Origin: Hyphomicrobiales bacterium
Lineage (GTDB): Bacteria; Pseudomonadota; Alphaproteobacteria; Rhizobiales; OSC116
Assembly: GCA_002401855.1 (NCBI GenBank)
Contig: NVUH01000036.1
Span: forward strand, 1-52,520
Direction of reading: 5' to 3'
DNA length: 52,520 bases
A program made the position numbers and the translations under genes. The notes below the pieces were generated by a model. It searched no databases, had not been told where the DNA came from, and saw nothing but the letters and a program-made list of their open reading frames with translations. This document shows positions 16,847 through 26,102 of this stretch, in pieces; positions within the stretch are counted from its first letter, which is position 1, and every line of letters begins with the position of its first letter.

Positions 16847-16876
16847 GGCTCGTTTCGATGATGAAACGGGCCTTTT
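16847..16876 (+). terminator. Rho-independent-like terminator after dhaL
   Basis: GGCTCGTTTC (16847-16856) pairs with GAAACGGGCC (16863-16872) around GATGAT, with one G-T pair, and is followed by TTTT then C's. It lies 25 bases after the dhaL stop and ahead of the broken HAD gene. Confidence 0.75.
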
Positions 16877-16905
16877 CCCCCCTTATCATAGAATTGGAGT
16901 GCATT

Positions 16906-17567
16906 TTGGCGATTAAATTGATTATTTTTGATTTTGATGGTGTGTTGGTCGACAGCGAATTTATTGCGGGTCAAGTGATGACAAAGCAGTTAAATGAGCT
17001 TGGAATAAAAACCAATTTGGCGACTATTTTACAGTTATTTGTTGGGCTTGATGATATAGCAAAGCGGCTTTTATTGGTTGATATTATAGGAACCAGTGAG
17101 GTTGAAGTGTTTATTTTGGAGACAAAACGTTTGTCGCGCATGGCTTATATGAAACGGTTAAAGCCTTTGCCATTTGTTGAATCTATGCTTGAAAATTTGT
17201 CGATTGCCAAATGTATTGCCTCAAATAGCCATCCAGATAGTCTTAAGGTAAAGGTTAAGGCATCTAAATTGGATCGGTTTTTTCGGAAGATAAGCTTTAT
17301 TTTGGCGCAATGGTTGCCAAGCCAAAACCTGCGCCTGACCTTTATTTATACGCCGCAGAAATGCACAGAGTTAATGCAGATGAATGTTTGGTTATTGAGG
17401 ATAGTGTGCATGGTATTCGTGCTGCGGTGACTGCAAATATGCCGGTTATTGGTTATTATGGTGCCTCTCATTGTCTTAACGGGTATGAGGTTAATCTTGA
17501 GAAGGCGGGCGCAAAGATACTGTTTAATGATATGAGGGAATTATCAACTATTATAGGTAAAATGTGA
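16906..17567 (+). pseudogene. HAD-family phosphatase, second paralogue, frameshifted at a T6 run
   Basis: The two halves together match the HAD protein at 8115-8792. The first frame has FDFDGVLVDSEF, CIASNSHPDS and ends in sense at LDRFF. The second frame continues SEDKLYFGAMVAKPKPAPDL, LVIEDSVHGIRAA and GYYGASHCLNG to a stop at 17567. The frames meet at TTTTTT (17278-17283); one more T would restore a full-length protein of about 220 residues. The start is probably TTG 16906 with GGAG six bases before it. Options are a real mutation, a homopolymer sequencing error, or slippage giving -1 frameshifting. All four catalytic motifs are preserved across the break, which argues that any mutation is recent. 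Confidence 0.8.
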
Positions 17568-17653
17568 TCATTTTAGATTATTGGCATTTTTATATAACCT
17601 GGTGATTTAACAGATGGTTCAAATATAATTAGGCTGGCATTGTATTGGGTTTT

Positions 17654-19036
17654 CTAGACTTTCATCTCGATTAGCTGTAATAATTCGGCGGTTTTTTGTT
17701 CCATTAACTTTACATCTGCGCGGGTTTCTAAATTTAAGCGGATAAGCGGTTCGGTGTTGGATTTGCGCAAATTAAACCGCCATTGCCCCATATCTAGGCT
17801 TATGCCATCGGTAAAATCTACATCTAAGGCATCAGCTTGATAAATAGACAGTATTTTATCCATCACGGCATCCGCATCATCGACCGTGCGGTTAATTTCG
17901 CCCGGTGAGGGGTAGGCTTGCATGGCATTTTTAACCATGGATGATAGCGTTGCGGATCTGACGCAAAGAAGCTCAGCAACCAATAACCAAGGTATCATGC
18001 CTGAATCGCAATAGAAAAAATCTTTAAAATAATGATGGGCGCTCATTTCGCCACCATAAACGGCATCTTGTTTGCGCATAAGCTGTTTGATGAATGCATG
18101 GCCTGTTTTGCTTTGAACTGCAACGCCGCCCGCGTCATTGATGATTTTAATGGTGTTCCAACTTAAGCGGGGGTCATGAATGATTTTTGCACCTTTATTC
18201 TTTTGTAGGAAAGCATCGGCCAATAGGCCGACAATATAATAGCCTTCAATGAATTCACCATTTTCATCGAATAAAAAGCAACGGTCAAAATCACCATCCC
18301 ATGCAATGCCCATATCGGCATTATGTTGTTTAACCGCATCAATGGTGTCTTGTCTATTTTCGTGCAATAAGGGGTTGGGAATGCCGTTCGGAAAATTACC
18401 ATCGGCTTGATGGTGAATTTTAATGAATTCTATGGGTATATTTAGCTGTTTAAATTTAGCTTCTAACGCATCAACAACAGGGCCAGATGTGCCATTGCCA
18501 CTATTGACCACCAATTTTAGCGGTTTGATATTATTGGCATTGATATAAGTTAGCAAATGGTTGGTGTATTCGTCCATAAGCGATTTTTTTGTCAATTTAC
18601 CACGGTTTACTGGTTTAAACTGGCCGCTTTCGGCCAAGGCTTGGATTTCGCTTAATCCATTATCATTACTTATTGGTTTTGAGTCTTTGCCGACCATTTT
18701 CATGCCATTGTAATCCATCGGATTATGGCTTGCGGTGACTTCGATGCCACCATCAACTTTTAAATGTGAAGTGGCAAAATAAATCTCTTCAGTGCCTGTC
18801 TGTCCTAAGTCAATTACATCAACGCCCGCATCGAGCAGGCCATTTGCTGCCGCATCTTTAAGCTCGGCTGATGTTAGACGTACGTCGCCGCCAACTACAA
18901 CTTGTTTGGGTTGGAGGTGTTGGCCAAAAGCCCGACCAATGCGGTAGGCAATTTCGACATTAAGTTGAGTGCCTAATTTGCCTCTTATGTCGTAAGCTTT
19001 GAAACAGGTTATTTTTATTGGGGTAAATTCAGTCAT
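17654..19036 (-). CDS. manB: Phosphomannomutase / phosphoglucomutase
   Basis: A 460-residue alpha-D-phosphohexomutase. The phosphoserine motif [13 protein letters not shown] is at 101-113 (S103), the metal loop DGDFDR at 247-252, a sugar-specificity GEMSAHHYF at about 326-334, and the phosphate-binding [12 protein letters not shown] near the end. It interconverts mannose 6- and 1-phosphate for GDP-mannose. It starts two bases after the manC stop, so the two are probably cotranslated. The length fits the ManB/CpsG/AlgC group. Confidence 0.92.
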   Translation of the reverse strand: MTEFTPIKITCFKAYDIRGKLGTQLNVEIAYRIGRAFGQHLQPKQVVVGGDVRLTSAELKDAAANGLLDAGVDVIDLGQTGTEEIYFATSHLKVDGGIEVTASHNPMDYNGMKMVGKDSKPISNDNGLSEIQALAESGQFKPVNRGKLTKKSLMDEYTNHLLTYINANNIKPLKLVVNSGNGTSGPVVDALEAKFKQLNIPIEFIKIHHQADGNFPNGIPNPLLHENRQDTIDAVKQHNADMGIAWDGDFDRCFLFDENGEFIEGYYIVGLLADAFLQKNKGAKIIHDPRLSWNTIKIINDAGGVAVQSKTGHAFIKQLMRKQDAVYGGEMSAHHYFKDFFYCDSGMIPWLLVAELLCVRSATLSSMVKNAMQAYPSPGEINRTVDDADAVMDKILSIYQADALDVDFTDGISLDMGQWRFNLRKSNTEPLIRLNLETRADVKLMEQKTAELLQLIEMKV

Positions 19037-19038
19037 AT

Positions 19039-20457
19039 TTAAGAGCGTCCGTATTTATCTTTAAACCGCACTATATCATCTTCGCCAAAATATGTGCCAG
19101 TTTGCACTTCTATCAACTCAAGAGGTACTTTGCCAGGGTTTTCTAATGCATGAATGGTGCCTATAGGGATATAGGTTGATTGATTCTCGGTGAGTAGTAA
19201 AGTTTTTTTGCCATTGGAGACTTTAGCTGTGCCTGTTACCACAATCCAATGTTCAGCCCGATGATAATGCATTTGAATAGATAGTTTTGCACCTGGGTTA
19301 ACGGTGATGCGTTTGACCTGAAAGCGAGAGCCGTTGTCGATCGAGTCATATTTCCCCCATGGGCGGTATACTTCGCGGTTTAATTTTACTTCGGTACGAT
19401 CATCGGACTTTAACTGATTTACAATCGATTTTACATCTTGTGTATGGTCTTTATGGACGATTAATAATGAATCTTTGGTGTCGATGATGATTAAATCCTT
19501 AACGCCAACAGTAGCAATTAAACGCCCATCAGACCGAACTAGTGTGTTTTTGGTGTTAACTGTTTTTACATCGCCTTGGAAATTATTGCCGTCTTTGTCT
19601 TGGGATGAGACCTCCCACAAAGCTGTGAAGCTGCCGAGGTCGCTCCAGCCCGCATCTAACGGTACGACCACAGCATCGCCATTGCCAGAGGCACATGCAG
19701 GTTCCATAACTGCATAATCGACTGATTCGGCAGGGCAGGCTAAAAACGCGCCTTCTTCAATTCGGATGAAATCTAAGTCTGGGATTTCTATATTGATGGC
19801 TTTTTCACAAGCGGTATATATAGCTGGGCGGTAGAGTTTTAATATCTCCAAATAACGGCTAGCTTTATACATAAACATGCCGCTATTCCAATAATATTCG
19901 CCGCTATTTACATAATTTTGAGCGGTTTCTGAATCTGGCTTTTCGACAAAGCCATCGACGATGAAGGCTTTGCCTGCAGCGGCGCCACGTTTTACATAGC
20001 CATAACCCGTTTTGGCAGATGTAGGCACGATGCCAAATGTAACCAATTTATTATTTTTAGCATGCTGTTCTGCAATGGCAATGGCGGAATGAAATGCGGT
20101 TTTATCTTCGATCACATGATCGGCAGCTAAAACCAATAATATGGCATCAGGATTTTCTTTAAGTATATGGAAAGCGGCTAAAGTTATTGCAGGTGCGGTG
20201 TTGCGGCCAGAAGGCTCTAATAAAATTCCACCATGTTTAACATTGATTTGTCTTAATTGCTCGGCAGTTAAAAACCGATGTTGTTCATTACAAATAAATA
20301 TACAGGGTTCATGAGCGATGCCATCAAGTCGTGTAATGGTTTGTTGAAGCATCGTTAACTCACCCTTTAAGGCCAGAAATTGTTTTGGATAGCCACTGCG
20401 AGAAAGTGGCCATAATCGGGTCCCATTGCCGCCTGCCATTATAAGTGGTGTGATCAT
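19039..20457 (-). CDS. manC: Mannose-1-phosphate guanylyltransferase / mannose-6-phosphate isomerase
   Basis: A 472-residue bifunctional enzyme. The N-terminal nucleotidyltransferase begins [17 protein letters not shown] (3-19) with YPKQFL. FVEKP and the [19 protein letters not shown] segment lie mid-protein. The C-terminal type II isomerase cupin has [12 protein letters not shown], then [10 protein letters not shown] with the metal-binding histidines. It makes GDP-mannose from mannose 1-phosphate. ATG 20457 is chosen because GGAG lies seven bases upstream and the motif starts directly. The open frame extends 43 codons further, but that part is not conserved in character. Confidence 0.93.
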   Translation of the reverse strand: MITPLIMAGGNGTRLWPLSRSGYPKQFLALKGELTMLQQTITRLDGIAHEPCIFICNEQHRFLTAEQLRQINVKHGGILLEPSGRNTAPAITLAAFHILKENPDAILLVLAADHVIEDKTAFHSAIAIAEQHAKNNKLVTFGIVPTSAKTGYGYVKRGAAAGKAFIVDGFVEKPDSETAQNYVNSGEYYWNSGMFMYKASRYLEILKLYRPAIYTACEKAINIEIPDLDFIRIEEGAFLACPAESVDYAVMEPACASGNGDAVVVPLDAGWSDLGSFTALWEVSSQDKDGNNFQGDVKTVNTKNTLVRSDGRLIATVGVKDLIIIDTKDSLLIVHKDHTQDVKSIVNQLKSDDRTEVKLNREVYRPWGKYDSIDNGSRFQVKRITVNPGAKLSIQMHYHRAEHWIVVTGTAKVSNGKKTLLLTENQSTYIPIGTIHALENPGKVPLELIEVQTGTYFGEDDIVRFKDKYGRS

Positions 20458-20689
20458 TAACCCGCTCCATACATCCATTAAATTTGGCGGCTTTTGGCAA
20501 GAATCTCTACTTGCAAAGTCCAACTCAATAAAAATAGATTCGCTAATGTTTATAATTAACAACAAGTTAATAAGTGTATTAATCATGTTAAGTATTAGTT
20601 ATTAAGTATATCAACAATTAGTTTAACACAAGCTTACATTTAGTATAGGATGCGAAAATATAGTAACTTTCGTAACTTTGAGTGTATAC

Positions 20690-22591
20690 ATGCTAATTTC
20701 TGTGCTAAATCGAGTAAAAAATCTTGATCAACTTAAAAGAAAATATGTTACAGCGTTGTTTGATTTTATGCTGTCTCTAGTGGCATTTTGTGTCGCGTTT
20801 ATTATGATTGAGAAGCAACTACCCGATTTTTACAACTATTCTTATATGTTGTCGATAGCGATTGGCGCTTCTGTTTTTGTGGTTTTTATCTTTTATCTGC
20901 TGGGACTTTATAAAGATATACTTAGATATATTGGTATGAAGTCAATTGCGAAGCTAATGCTTGGCTCGTTGATTGGTGCGCTTGCTATGCTGGTCGCGAT
21001 TAATTTGCTGCTAGGCTACAGCCCCAGAAGGCTGGTTGCCATTTATATGATGACATTGGGGGTTTCTACTATAGCCATGCGAATTTTTGCACGGGTGAAT
21101 ATTGTCAATATTTTAAAAAATGGTGAGAAGACTCAGCGAGTGTTGATTTATGGCGTAGGTGATGCTGGGCATCAAATAATGCGTATGATGAAGCAATCTG
21201 ATGAATATGAAGCTGTCGGCTTTTTAGATGATGACATTAGCAAACATGGTTTGAAAATTGACAATATAAAAATATATCCAAGTATTAATGCACCTATTTT
21301 GACTGATGAGTTAGAGGTGGATTTGATTCTTTTGGCCATGCCAAGCTTATCGAAGCAAAAGCGCCGAGACATTATATTCGCGCTTGAAGATTGCAATGCA
21401 AAAATAAAAACACTGCCACATATTTCGGAATTGGTAGATGGTTCACGAACAATTTCTGATATACAGGATATTGATGTAACAGAATTATTAGGCCGTGAGC
21501 CAGTTGCACCTATTGAAGAATTGTTTTCTTTATATATTGAAAACCAAACCATTTTGGTAACTGGTGGTGCTGGGTCCATTGGGTCTGAGTTATGTCGTCA
21601 AATTATTAAGAATGCGCCTAAGCAATTGATCATTTTGGATAGCTCGGAATATTCCTTATATACAATAGAACAAGAATTAAGCGCGATAATTAAAAACGAA
21701 GGTCTGAATGTTGAACTCATCCCAATATTGGGCAGCGTGCAGTCGATGCTTAGATTAAGGTCTATTTTTACTAAATATAAGGTGGACACCATATATCATG
21801 CAGCGGCCTATAAACATGTGCCACTTGTGGAATTAAATATTGTGGAGGGCATTTCAAATAATGTGTTTGGAACATTAAATGTTGCCAATGCAGCGATTGC
21901 TGCGAATGTGAAGAATTTTACTTTGATTTCGACTGATAAAGCGGTGCGACCCACCAATGTGATGGGTGCATCTAAACGGATGGCGGAGCTTGTTTTGCAG
22001 GCCTTGGCAAAGGAAAGTCATAATACTTGTTTTTCTATGGTACGGTTTGGTAATGTGCTTGGTTCGTCTGGTTCAGTGGTGCCATTGTTTAAAAAACAAA
22101 TTGAAGCTGGTGGGCCTGTTACGGTAACTGACCCGAAGATTAGCCGCTATTTTATGACCATACCAGAAGCTGCGCAATTGGTTATACAAGCTGGTGCCAT
22201 GGCTAAAGGCGGCGAGGTTTATGTTTTAGACATGGGTGTGCCTGTGAAAATTTATGATTTGGCCCGCCAAATGATTCATTTGGCAAATTTAACGGTTTGT
22301 GATGCAAGTGAACCAGATGGTGATATTGAAATTAAGTTTTCTGGTTTACGACCTGGTGAAAAATTATACGAAGAATTGCTGATTGGGGAAGATGTTATTG
22401 AAACCAAGCATGAACGTATTATGTCTGCCAATGAAGTATGCCTAAGCTGGCGCAGCTTTGAGGAAGTATTGGGGCGCATTAAAACCGCATGTGATCAATA
22501 TGATATTGAAGATTTACATAACCTATTTACCGACGCGCCGGTTGGCTATAACCATAATGGTCATTATGTTGATTTAGTTAAAAGCTACTAA
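20690..22591 (+). CDS. Membrane-bound nucleotide-sugar epimerase/dehydratase (CapD/WbpM/FlaA1 type)
   Basis: About 633 residues. There are four predicted membrane helices in the first 130 residues. A CoA-binding-like Rossmann domain follows (LIYGVGDAGHQIMRM, about 153-167), then the catalytic SDR domain with TGGAGSIGSELCRQ (about 291-304) and STDKAVRPTNVMGASKRMAE, where the usual catalytic tyrosine is replaced as in the PglF/WbpM group. These enzymes are 4,6-dehydratases of UDP-GlcNAc and act in capsule, O-antigen or glycan synthesis at the inner membrane. ATG 20690 is preferred over TTG 20678. It is divergent from manC-manB; no glycosyltransferase or flippase is seen nearby. Confidence 0.9.
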   Translation: MLISVLNRVKNLDQLKRKYVTALFDFMLSLVAFCVAFIMIEKQLPDFYNYSYMLSIAIGASVFVVFIFYLLGLYKDILRYIGMKSIAKLMLGSLIGALAMLVAINLLLGYSPRRLVAIYMMTLGVSTIAMRIFARVNIVNILKNGEKTQRVLIYGVGDAGHQIMRMMKQSDEYEAVGFLDDDISKHGLKIDNIKIYPSINAPILTDELEVDLILLAMPSLSKQKRRDIIFALEDCNAKIKTLPHISELVDGSRTISDIQDIDVTELLGREPVAPIEELFSLYIENQTILVTGGAGSIGSELCRQIIKNAPKQLIILDSSEYSLYTIEQELSAIIKNEGLNVELIPILGSVQSMLRLRSIFTKYKVDTIYHAAAYKHVPLVELNIVEGISNNVFGTLNVANAAIAANVKNFTLISTDKAVRPTNVMGASKRMAELVLQALAKESHNTCFSMVRFGNVLGSSGSVVPLFKKQIEAGGPVTVTDPKISRYFMTIPEAAQLVIQAGAMAKGGEVYVLDMGVPVKIYDLARQMIHLANLTVCDASEPDGDIEIKFSGLRPGEKLYEELLIGEDVIETKHERIMSANEVCLSWRSFEEVLGRIKTACDQYDIEDLHNLFTDAPVGYNHNGHYVDLVKSY

Positions 22592-22970
22592 TTTACTAAA
22601 TTTGATATAAATTGAATGCGGAAGCATTTGTGAATTTATGGGATTTAAAATTACGTACGCGGAAATAAAAACTTGCCATAAATTCCTAGATGTTAATAAG
22701 ACATATTACATGGATTTTATAGTTGCTGGTTTGGACCAAGCGCCAGAAGTGGTACTGGGCAAAGCCATTGGCAAAATGTGAAGCAACATGAACCTATTTT
22801 CAGATGATTATACGACAGTTTTGGCACCAATTGGTGGATGATGGAAATGCAGGCGGTTATTGCTCGCATTTAATTAAAAAGCATGCCAGCATGGAATCAA
22901 TCGCGAAATGAGAACCCTTTTAATTGATATTGTGTACCGAACGATCGGTCTTTATGATGATTTTTAGCAT
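22592..22970. other. Intergenic stretch with possible gene remnants
   Basis: No intact frame of useful length. Short readable pieces on the plus strand (for example a stretch around 22700-22800 in two frames) look like decayed coding sequence, but I cannot assign them. The stretch ends with a TetR-operator-like palindrome at 22936-22949. Confidence 0.35.
22936..22949. promoter_or_regulatory. Possible operator ACCGAACGATCGGT
   Basis: ACCGA and TCGGT form inverted arms around ACGA, 70 bases before the methyltransferase start. The form resembles sites bound by some TetR-family repressors. No TetR gene lies beside it in this window, so the partner is unknown. Confidence 0.4.
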
Positions 22971-23018
22971 TTGATTGTTTGGGTGTTGAAGTTGAATTGT
23001 TTGATGTTGGGAAATGAT

Positions 23019-23759
23019 ATGGAAGAAGATTTATATACGGATCCATTATTGGCGCAATTTTATGATAGTGCGAGCCAGAATAGAGTGGATTTTGAATGTT
23101 GTTTGGGCTTGGCTAAGCCTGATATGTCTATTTTAGACCTTGGTTGTGGTACCGGTGAGTTGGCGGTGGGCTTGGCGAAGATTGGTGCTGAAGTGACTGG
23201 GGTTGAGCCTGCGGGTGCTATGTTAGATATTGCGCGCGGGCGTGATGTTGATGATTTGGTGACGTGGGTGCAGGATGATGCACGAAATGTGCGGCTTGGG
23301 CGAAAATTTGATTTGGTGATTTTGACTGGGCATAGTTTTCAGGGGTTTTTAATTGAGGCTGACCAGATGAAGCTGTTGGCAACCATTGCGGCTCATTTAA
23401 CGCCGAAGGGGCGGTTTGTTTTTGACAGCCGAAACCCAGATTTTATGGAGCTAAAAGGCCGTAAGGTGGATGATAATATACGACTGCTTGAGCATGAATT
23501 GCATGGGCAGATTGAAATGTGGAATGTGTCTGATTATGACGAGGATAAGGGCATACTGACTTATGAAAATGGGTTTCGTATTGTGGCGACTGGTGAGGAA
23601 CATGTTGCGGGGGCTAAAATTCATTATACGAAGCAACAAGATATTGCGGATATGTTGGTGGAATCAGGGCTTTTTGTCGATAGATGGTTGGGCGATTGGT
23701 TGGGTGGTGAATATCATGCCAAAGCGCGGGAGATTATTCCGTTTGGTGGTTTGGCATGA
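23019..23759 (+). CDS. Class I SAM-dependent methyltransferase
   Basis: About 246 residues. The SAM-binding motif ILDLGCGTGELAVGLAKIGA lies at about 36-55, with acidic motif VTGVEPAGAMLDIAR, and a C-terminal half rich in hydrophobic strands. It is a Methyltransf_25/11-type fold, acting on an unknown small molecule or lipid. ATG 23019 is preferred because GGGA lies seven bases upstream; in-frame starts at 22971 and 23004 are possible. It is convergent with the cupin gene, eight bases apart. Confidence 0.8.
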   Translation: MEEDLYTDPLLAQFYDSASQNRVDFECCLGLAKPDMSILDLGCGTGELAVGLAKIGAEVTGVEPAGAMLDIARGRDVDDLVTWVQDDARNVRLGRKFDLVILTGHSFQGFLIEADQMKLLATIAAHLTPKGRFVFDSRNPDFMELKGRKVDDNIRLLEHELHGQIEMWNVSDYDEDKGILTYENGFRIVATGEEHVAGAKIHYTKQQDIADMLVESGLFVDRWLGDWLGGEYHAKAREIIPFGGLA

Positions 23760-23767
23760 CGGGTGTT

Positions 23768-24196
23768 TTAGGTTGCTGGGATGTCAAAGCCTGGTTCTGC
23801 TAGCACAAAATTTTCGAATTGAAATGCGGGCGAGACCGTGCAGCCGACAAGCGTATAATCGCCTGTTGAGCGGGTGGATTGCCAGAAATGGGGGGGGACG
23901 ATGATTTGTGGGGATTGTTGGTTGAATAGATCTGGGCCTAAAATTTTGTCTTCGCGTGGGCCTTGGTCGGTTTTTGAAACTGAGACGATGGCGGGGGCGC
24001 CTGCATAATGGTGCCAAATTTCGGTGGCATCGACATGATGCCAGTGGCTAACTTCGCCTTTTTTTAATAGGAAATAGATGCAGGTGCCTGCGGGGCGATT
24101 TGGGCCTTGTGCTATCCATGTTTGGCGATAATGGCCGCCTTCTGGGTGGGGTTGTAGCTTCAGTTTGGTGATGATTTGGTCGGCGGTCATTGTCAT
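23768..24196 (-). CDS. Cupin-like protein, DUF985 (Cupin_5) family
   Basis: A 142-residue single-domain cupin. The conserved PHPEGGHYRQTW (17-28), IYFLLKKGEVSHWHHVDATE with metal-type histidines, and VPPHFWQSTR followed by LVGCTVSPAFQFENF match the DUF985 group. Structures in this family are sugar-epimerase-like barrels, but the biochemical role is not established. It is convergent with the upstream methyltransferase and divergent from the SDR gene at 24293. Confidence 0.85.
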   Translation of the reverse strand: MTMTADQIITKLKLQPHPEGGHYRQTWIAQGPNRPAGTCIYFLLKKGEVSHWHHVDATEIWHHYAGAPAIVSVSKTDQGPREDKILGPDLFNQQSPQIIVPPHFWQSTRSTGDYTLVGCTVSPAFQFENFVLAEPGFDIPAT

Positions 24197-24292
24197 TAAT
24201 TTTTGCTTTATTTGATTGGTTGTCGGCTATTGTTATGAGGTATAACATGGGTGAGATTATGAATAAACAGCTTTTGAATTTGGGATGGGCGA

Positions 24293-25198
24293 ATGAATAT
24301 GAGATTTGATGGACAGGTGGCGATTGTGACGGGTGCTGGGAATGGTTTGGGGCGGTCGCATGCTTTGGAACTTGCGCGGCGGGGGGCGAAAATTGTGGTC
24401 AATGATTTGGGCGGCTCGGTTGGGGGTGAGGGTGGTTCTGCGAATGTGGCTGAGCTGGTGGTGCAGGAGATTGTTGCGGCTGGGGGTGAGGCGATTGCTG
24501 ATGGGGCGAATGTGACGGATGAAGCGCAAGTGGCGGCTATGGTTGCGGCGGCGATGGACAAGTGGGGGCGGGTTGATATTTTGGTCAATAATGCGGGAAT
24601 TTTGCGGGATAAAAGCTTTGCGAAGATGGCGCTTGATGATTTTAATTTGGTGTTGGATGTGCATTTGAGGGGTTCTGTTAATTGTAGCAAGGCGGTTTGG
24701 AATGTGATGCGGGAGCAGGGGTATGGGCGGATTGTTATGACGACTTCGACATCTGGGCTTTATGGGAATTTTGGGCAATCTAATTATGGCACGGCTAAGA
24801 TGGGGTTGGTGGGGTTGATGAATACGCTGCATTTGGAAGGTGCGAAATATGACATTCGGGTGAATGCGTTGGCGCCTGTGGCGGCGACGCGTATGACCGA
24901 GCATTTGGGCAGTTCGGCCTCCAACGATTTGATGACGGTGGAGAGTGTGACGGCGGGGCTGGTTTATTTGGCGCACGAGGATGCGCCATCGCGGCTGGTA
25001 TTATGTGCGGGGGCGGGGGTTTATTCGGCTGTGCGGATTTATGAGACTGAGGGGGTTTATTTACCGCCTGAGGAGCAGCGGCCTGAGAATATTGCGGCTC
25101 ATATTGATGAGATATTGAATGTTGAGGGGCAGAGGATGTTGGGTGAGGGCAATGAGCAGGTGGCTAAGTTTATTGGTAAGGCTGAGGCGAGTGGATGA
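24293..25198 (+). CDS. SDR-family 3-hydroxyacyl-CoA dehydrogenase-like oxidoreductase
   Basis: A 301-residue classical SDR. TGAGNGLGRSHALELARRGA lies at 14-33, then NDLGGSVGGEGGS, NNAG at about 100-103, the serine in MTTSTSGLYG, and NYGTAKMG as the Y-x3-K pair. The extended VNDLGGS loop and the roughly 300-residue length match the dehydrogenase part of multifunctional beta-oxidation enzymes (MFE-2/HSD17B4-like). Its substrate is probably a hydroxyacyl-CoA. The gene is visibly G-rich on the coding strand compared with neighbours. Two ATGs (24293, 24299) are possible starts. Confidence 0.83.
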   Translation: MNMRFDGQVAIVTGAGNGLGRSHALELARRGAKIVVNDLGGSVGGEGGSANVAELVVQEIVAAGGEAIADGANVTDEAQVAAMVAAAMDKWGRVDILVNNAGILRDKSFAKMALDDFNLVLDVHLRGSVNCSKAVWNVMREQGYGRIVMTTSTSGLYGNFGQSNYGTAKMGLVGLMNTLHLEGAKYDIRVNALAPVAATRMTEHLGSSASNDLMTVESVTAGLVYLAHEDAPSRLVLCAGAGVYSAVRIYETEGVYLPPEEQRPENIAAHIDEILNVEGQRMLGEGNEQVAKFIGKAEASG

Positions 25199-25224
25199 TG
25201 CAGTTAACTTATAAATAATATCTA

Positions 25225-25542
25225 TTAGTTGCGTTTTTCTTCGGTTTGGGGGTGATCCATAAGCCAATTATTGTCTGCATTGGCTTCGATAAGTTCTTTC
25301 ACTTCGACCTGCTTGTAATAGCCCTGCTGAATGAACGGATCTTCATTTACTAGATCGTTGGCCTCGTTAATATTTTTGGCATTTAATATTTGAAGGGCTG
25401 ATTTATCGTCTGTAAACGGACCGCATAAGAAGAGTTTGCCTTGTTTGTTAAGGCGCTTTAAGTGTGCAACATGCTTGAGTAATAATTGTTCACTGAATTG
25501 ATGTTTGTTTTTATTTGAAAGAAATGCAATGAATTTAGGCAA
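25225..25542 (-). CDS. YciI family protein
   Basis: A 105-residue ferredoxin-like fold protein. LLLKHVAHLKRLNKQGKLFL and CGPFTDDKSALQILNA contain the conserved histidine and aspartate of the YCII family. The domain length is normal, with a short polar tail. The start is a TTG at 25542 supported by AAGGAC five bases upstream. The function of the family is generally unknown. It is convergent with the SDR gene. Confidence 0.8.
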   Translation of the reverse strand: MPKFIAFLSNKNKHQFSEQLLLKHVAHLKRLNKQGKLFLCGPFTDDKSALQILNAKNINEANDLVNEDPFIQQGYYKQVEVKELIEANADNNWLMDHPQTEEKRN

Positions 25543-25584
25543 TTTTTGTCCTTTGTTTGGCAGATTGGGTTATTCTTTTGAATT

Positions 25585-26100
25585 ATGACTGAAATTTTAT
25601 CACAAATTTATTATACATTTATGCCGAGCCCTGTGGGAGAATTTTTGGTGGCAGGGACGGATGGGGTTTTGTGGCGGACTGCGTTTGGGGAGAGTGAGCA
25701 GTTTTTGGTTGAGAATGAATGGGTTGAGGATGCGGAGGCGCTTGGATATGCGGTTGAGCAGTTGGAAGCTTATTTTGCGGGGGAGTTGAGGGAGTTTGAT
25801 ATTCCGTTGGCGATGCGGGGGAGTGAGTTTCAGGTGGCTGTCTGGGAGGCGCTAATGGATGTGCCGTATGGTAAGACGGCGTCTTATGGGGATATTGCGC
25901 ATGCGCTTGGGAAACCTGGGGCTAGTCGGGCTGTAGGTGGGGCGAATCATGCTAATCATCTGCCGATTATTATTCCGTGTCATCGGATTATTGGAGCGGA
26001 TGGGTCTATGACTGGGTTTGGTGGGGGGATGGAGAATAAGCGGATATTGTTGGAGCTCGAGGGAATTTTACTTCCCTCGGAGCAGCTTGATTTGTTTTAG
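25585..26100 (+). CDS. ogt: Methylated-DNA--[protein]-cysteine S-methyltransferase
   Basis: A 171-residue DNA repair protein that removes methyl groups from O6-methylguanine in a suicide reaction. The helix-turn-helix EFQVAVWEALMDVPYGKTAS, then YGDIA, is at about 81-105. GASRAVGGANHANHLPIIIP leads into the acceptor cysteine in PCHRIIG, and GFGGGMENKRILLELE completes the signature. The size fits the Ogt/MGMT family without an Ada N-domain. It is convergent with the beta-propeller gene, two bases apart. Confidence 0.92.
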   Translation: MTEILSQIYYTFMPSPVGEFLVAGTDGVLWRTAFGESEQFLVENEWVEDAEALGYAVEQLEAYFAGELREFDIPLAMRGSEFQVAVWEALMDVPYGKTASYGDIAHALGKPGASRAVGGANHANHLPIIIPCHRIIGADGSMTGFGGGMENKRILLELEGILLPSEQLDLF

Positions 26101-26102
26101 GC

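Noticed and set aside
20458..20586. 43-codon N-terminal extension of ManC
   Set aside because: The guanylyltransferase motif begins directly after ATG 20457, which has a good ribosome binding site. The extension is not family-like.
23784..24017. Arginine-, proline- and histidine-rich frames opposite or shifted from real genes (also 24208-24976, 33594-34529, 34545-35204)
   Set aside because: Low-complexity shadows of well-supported genes in other frames.
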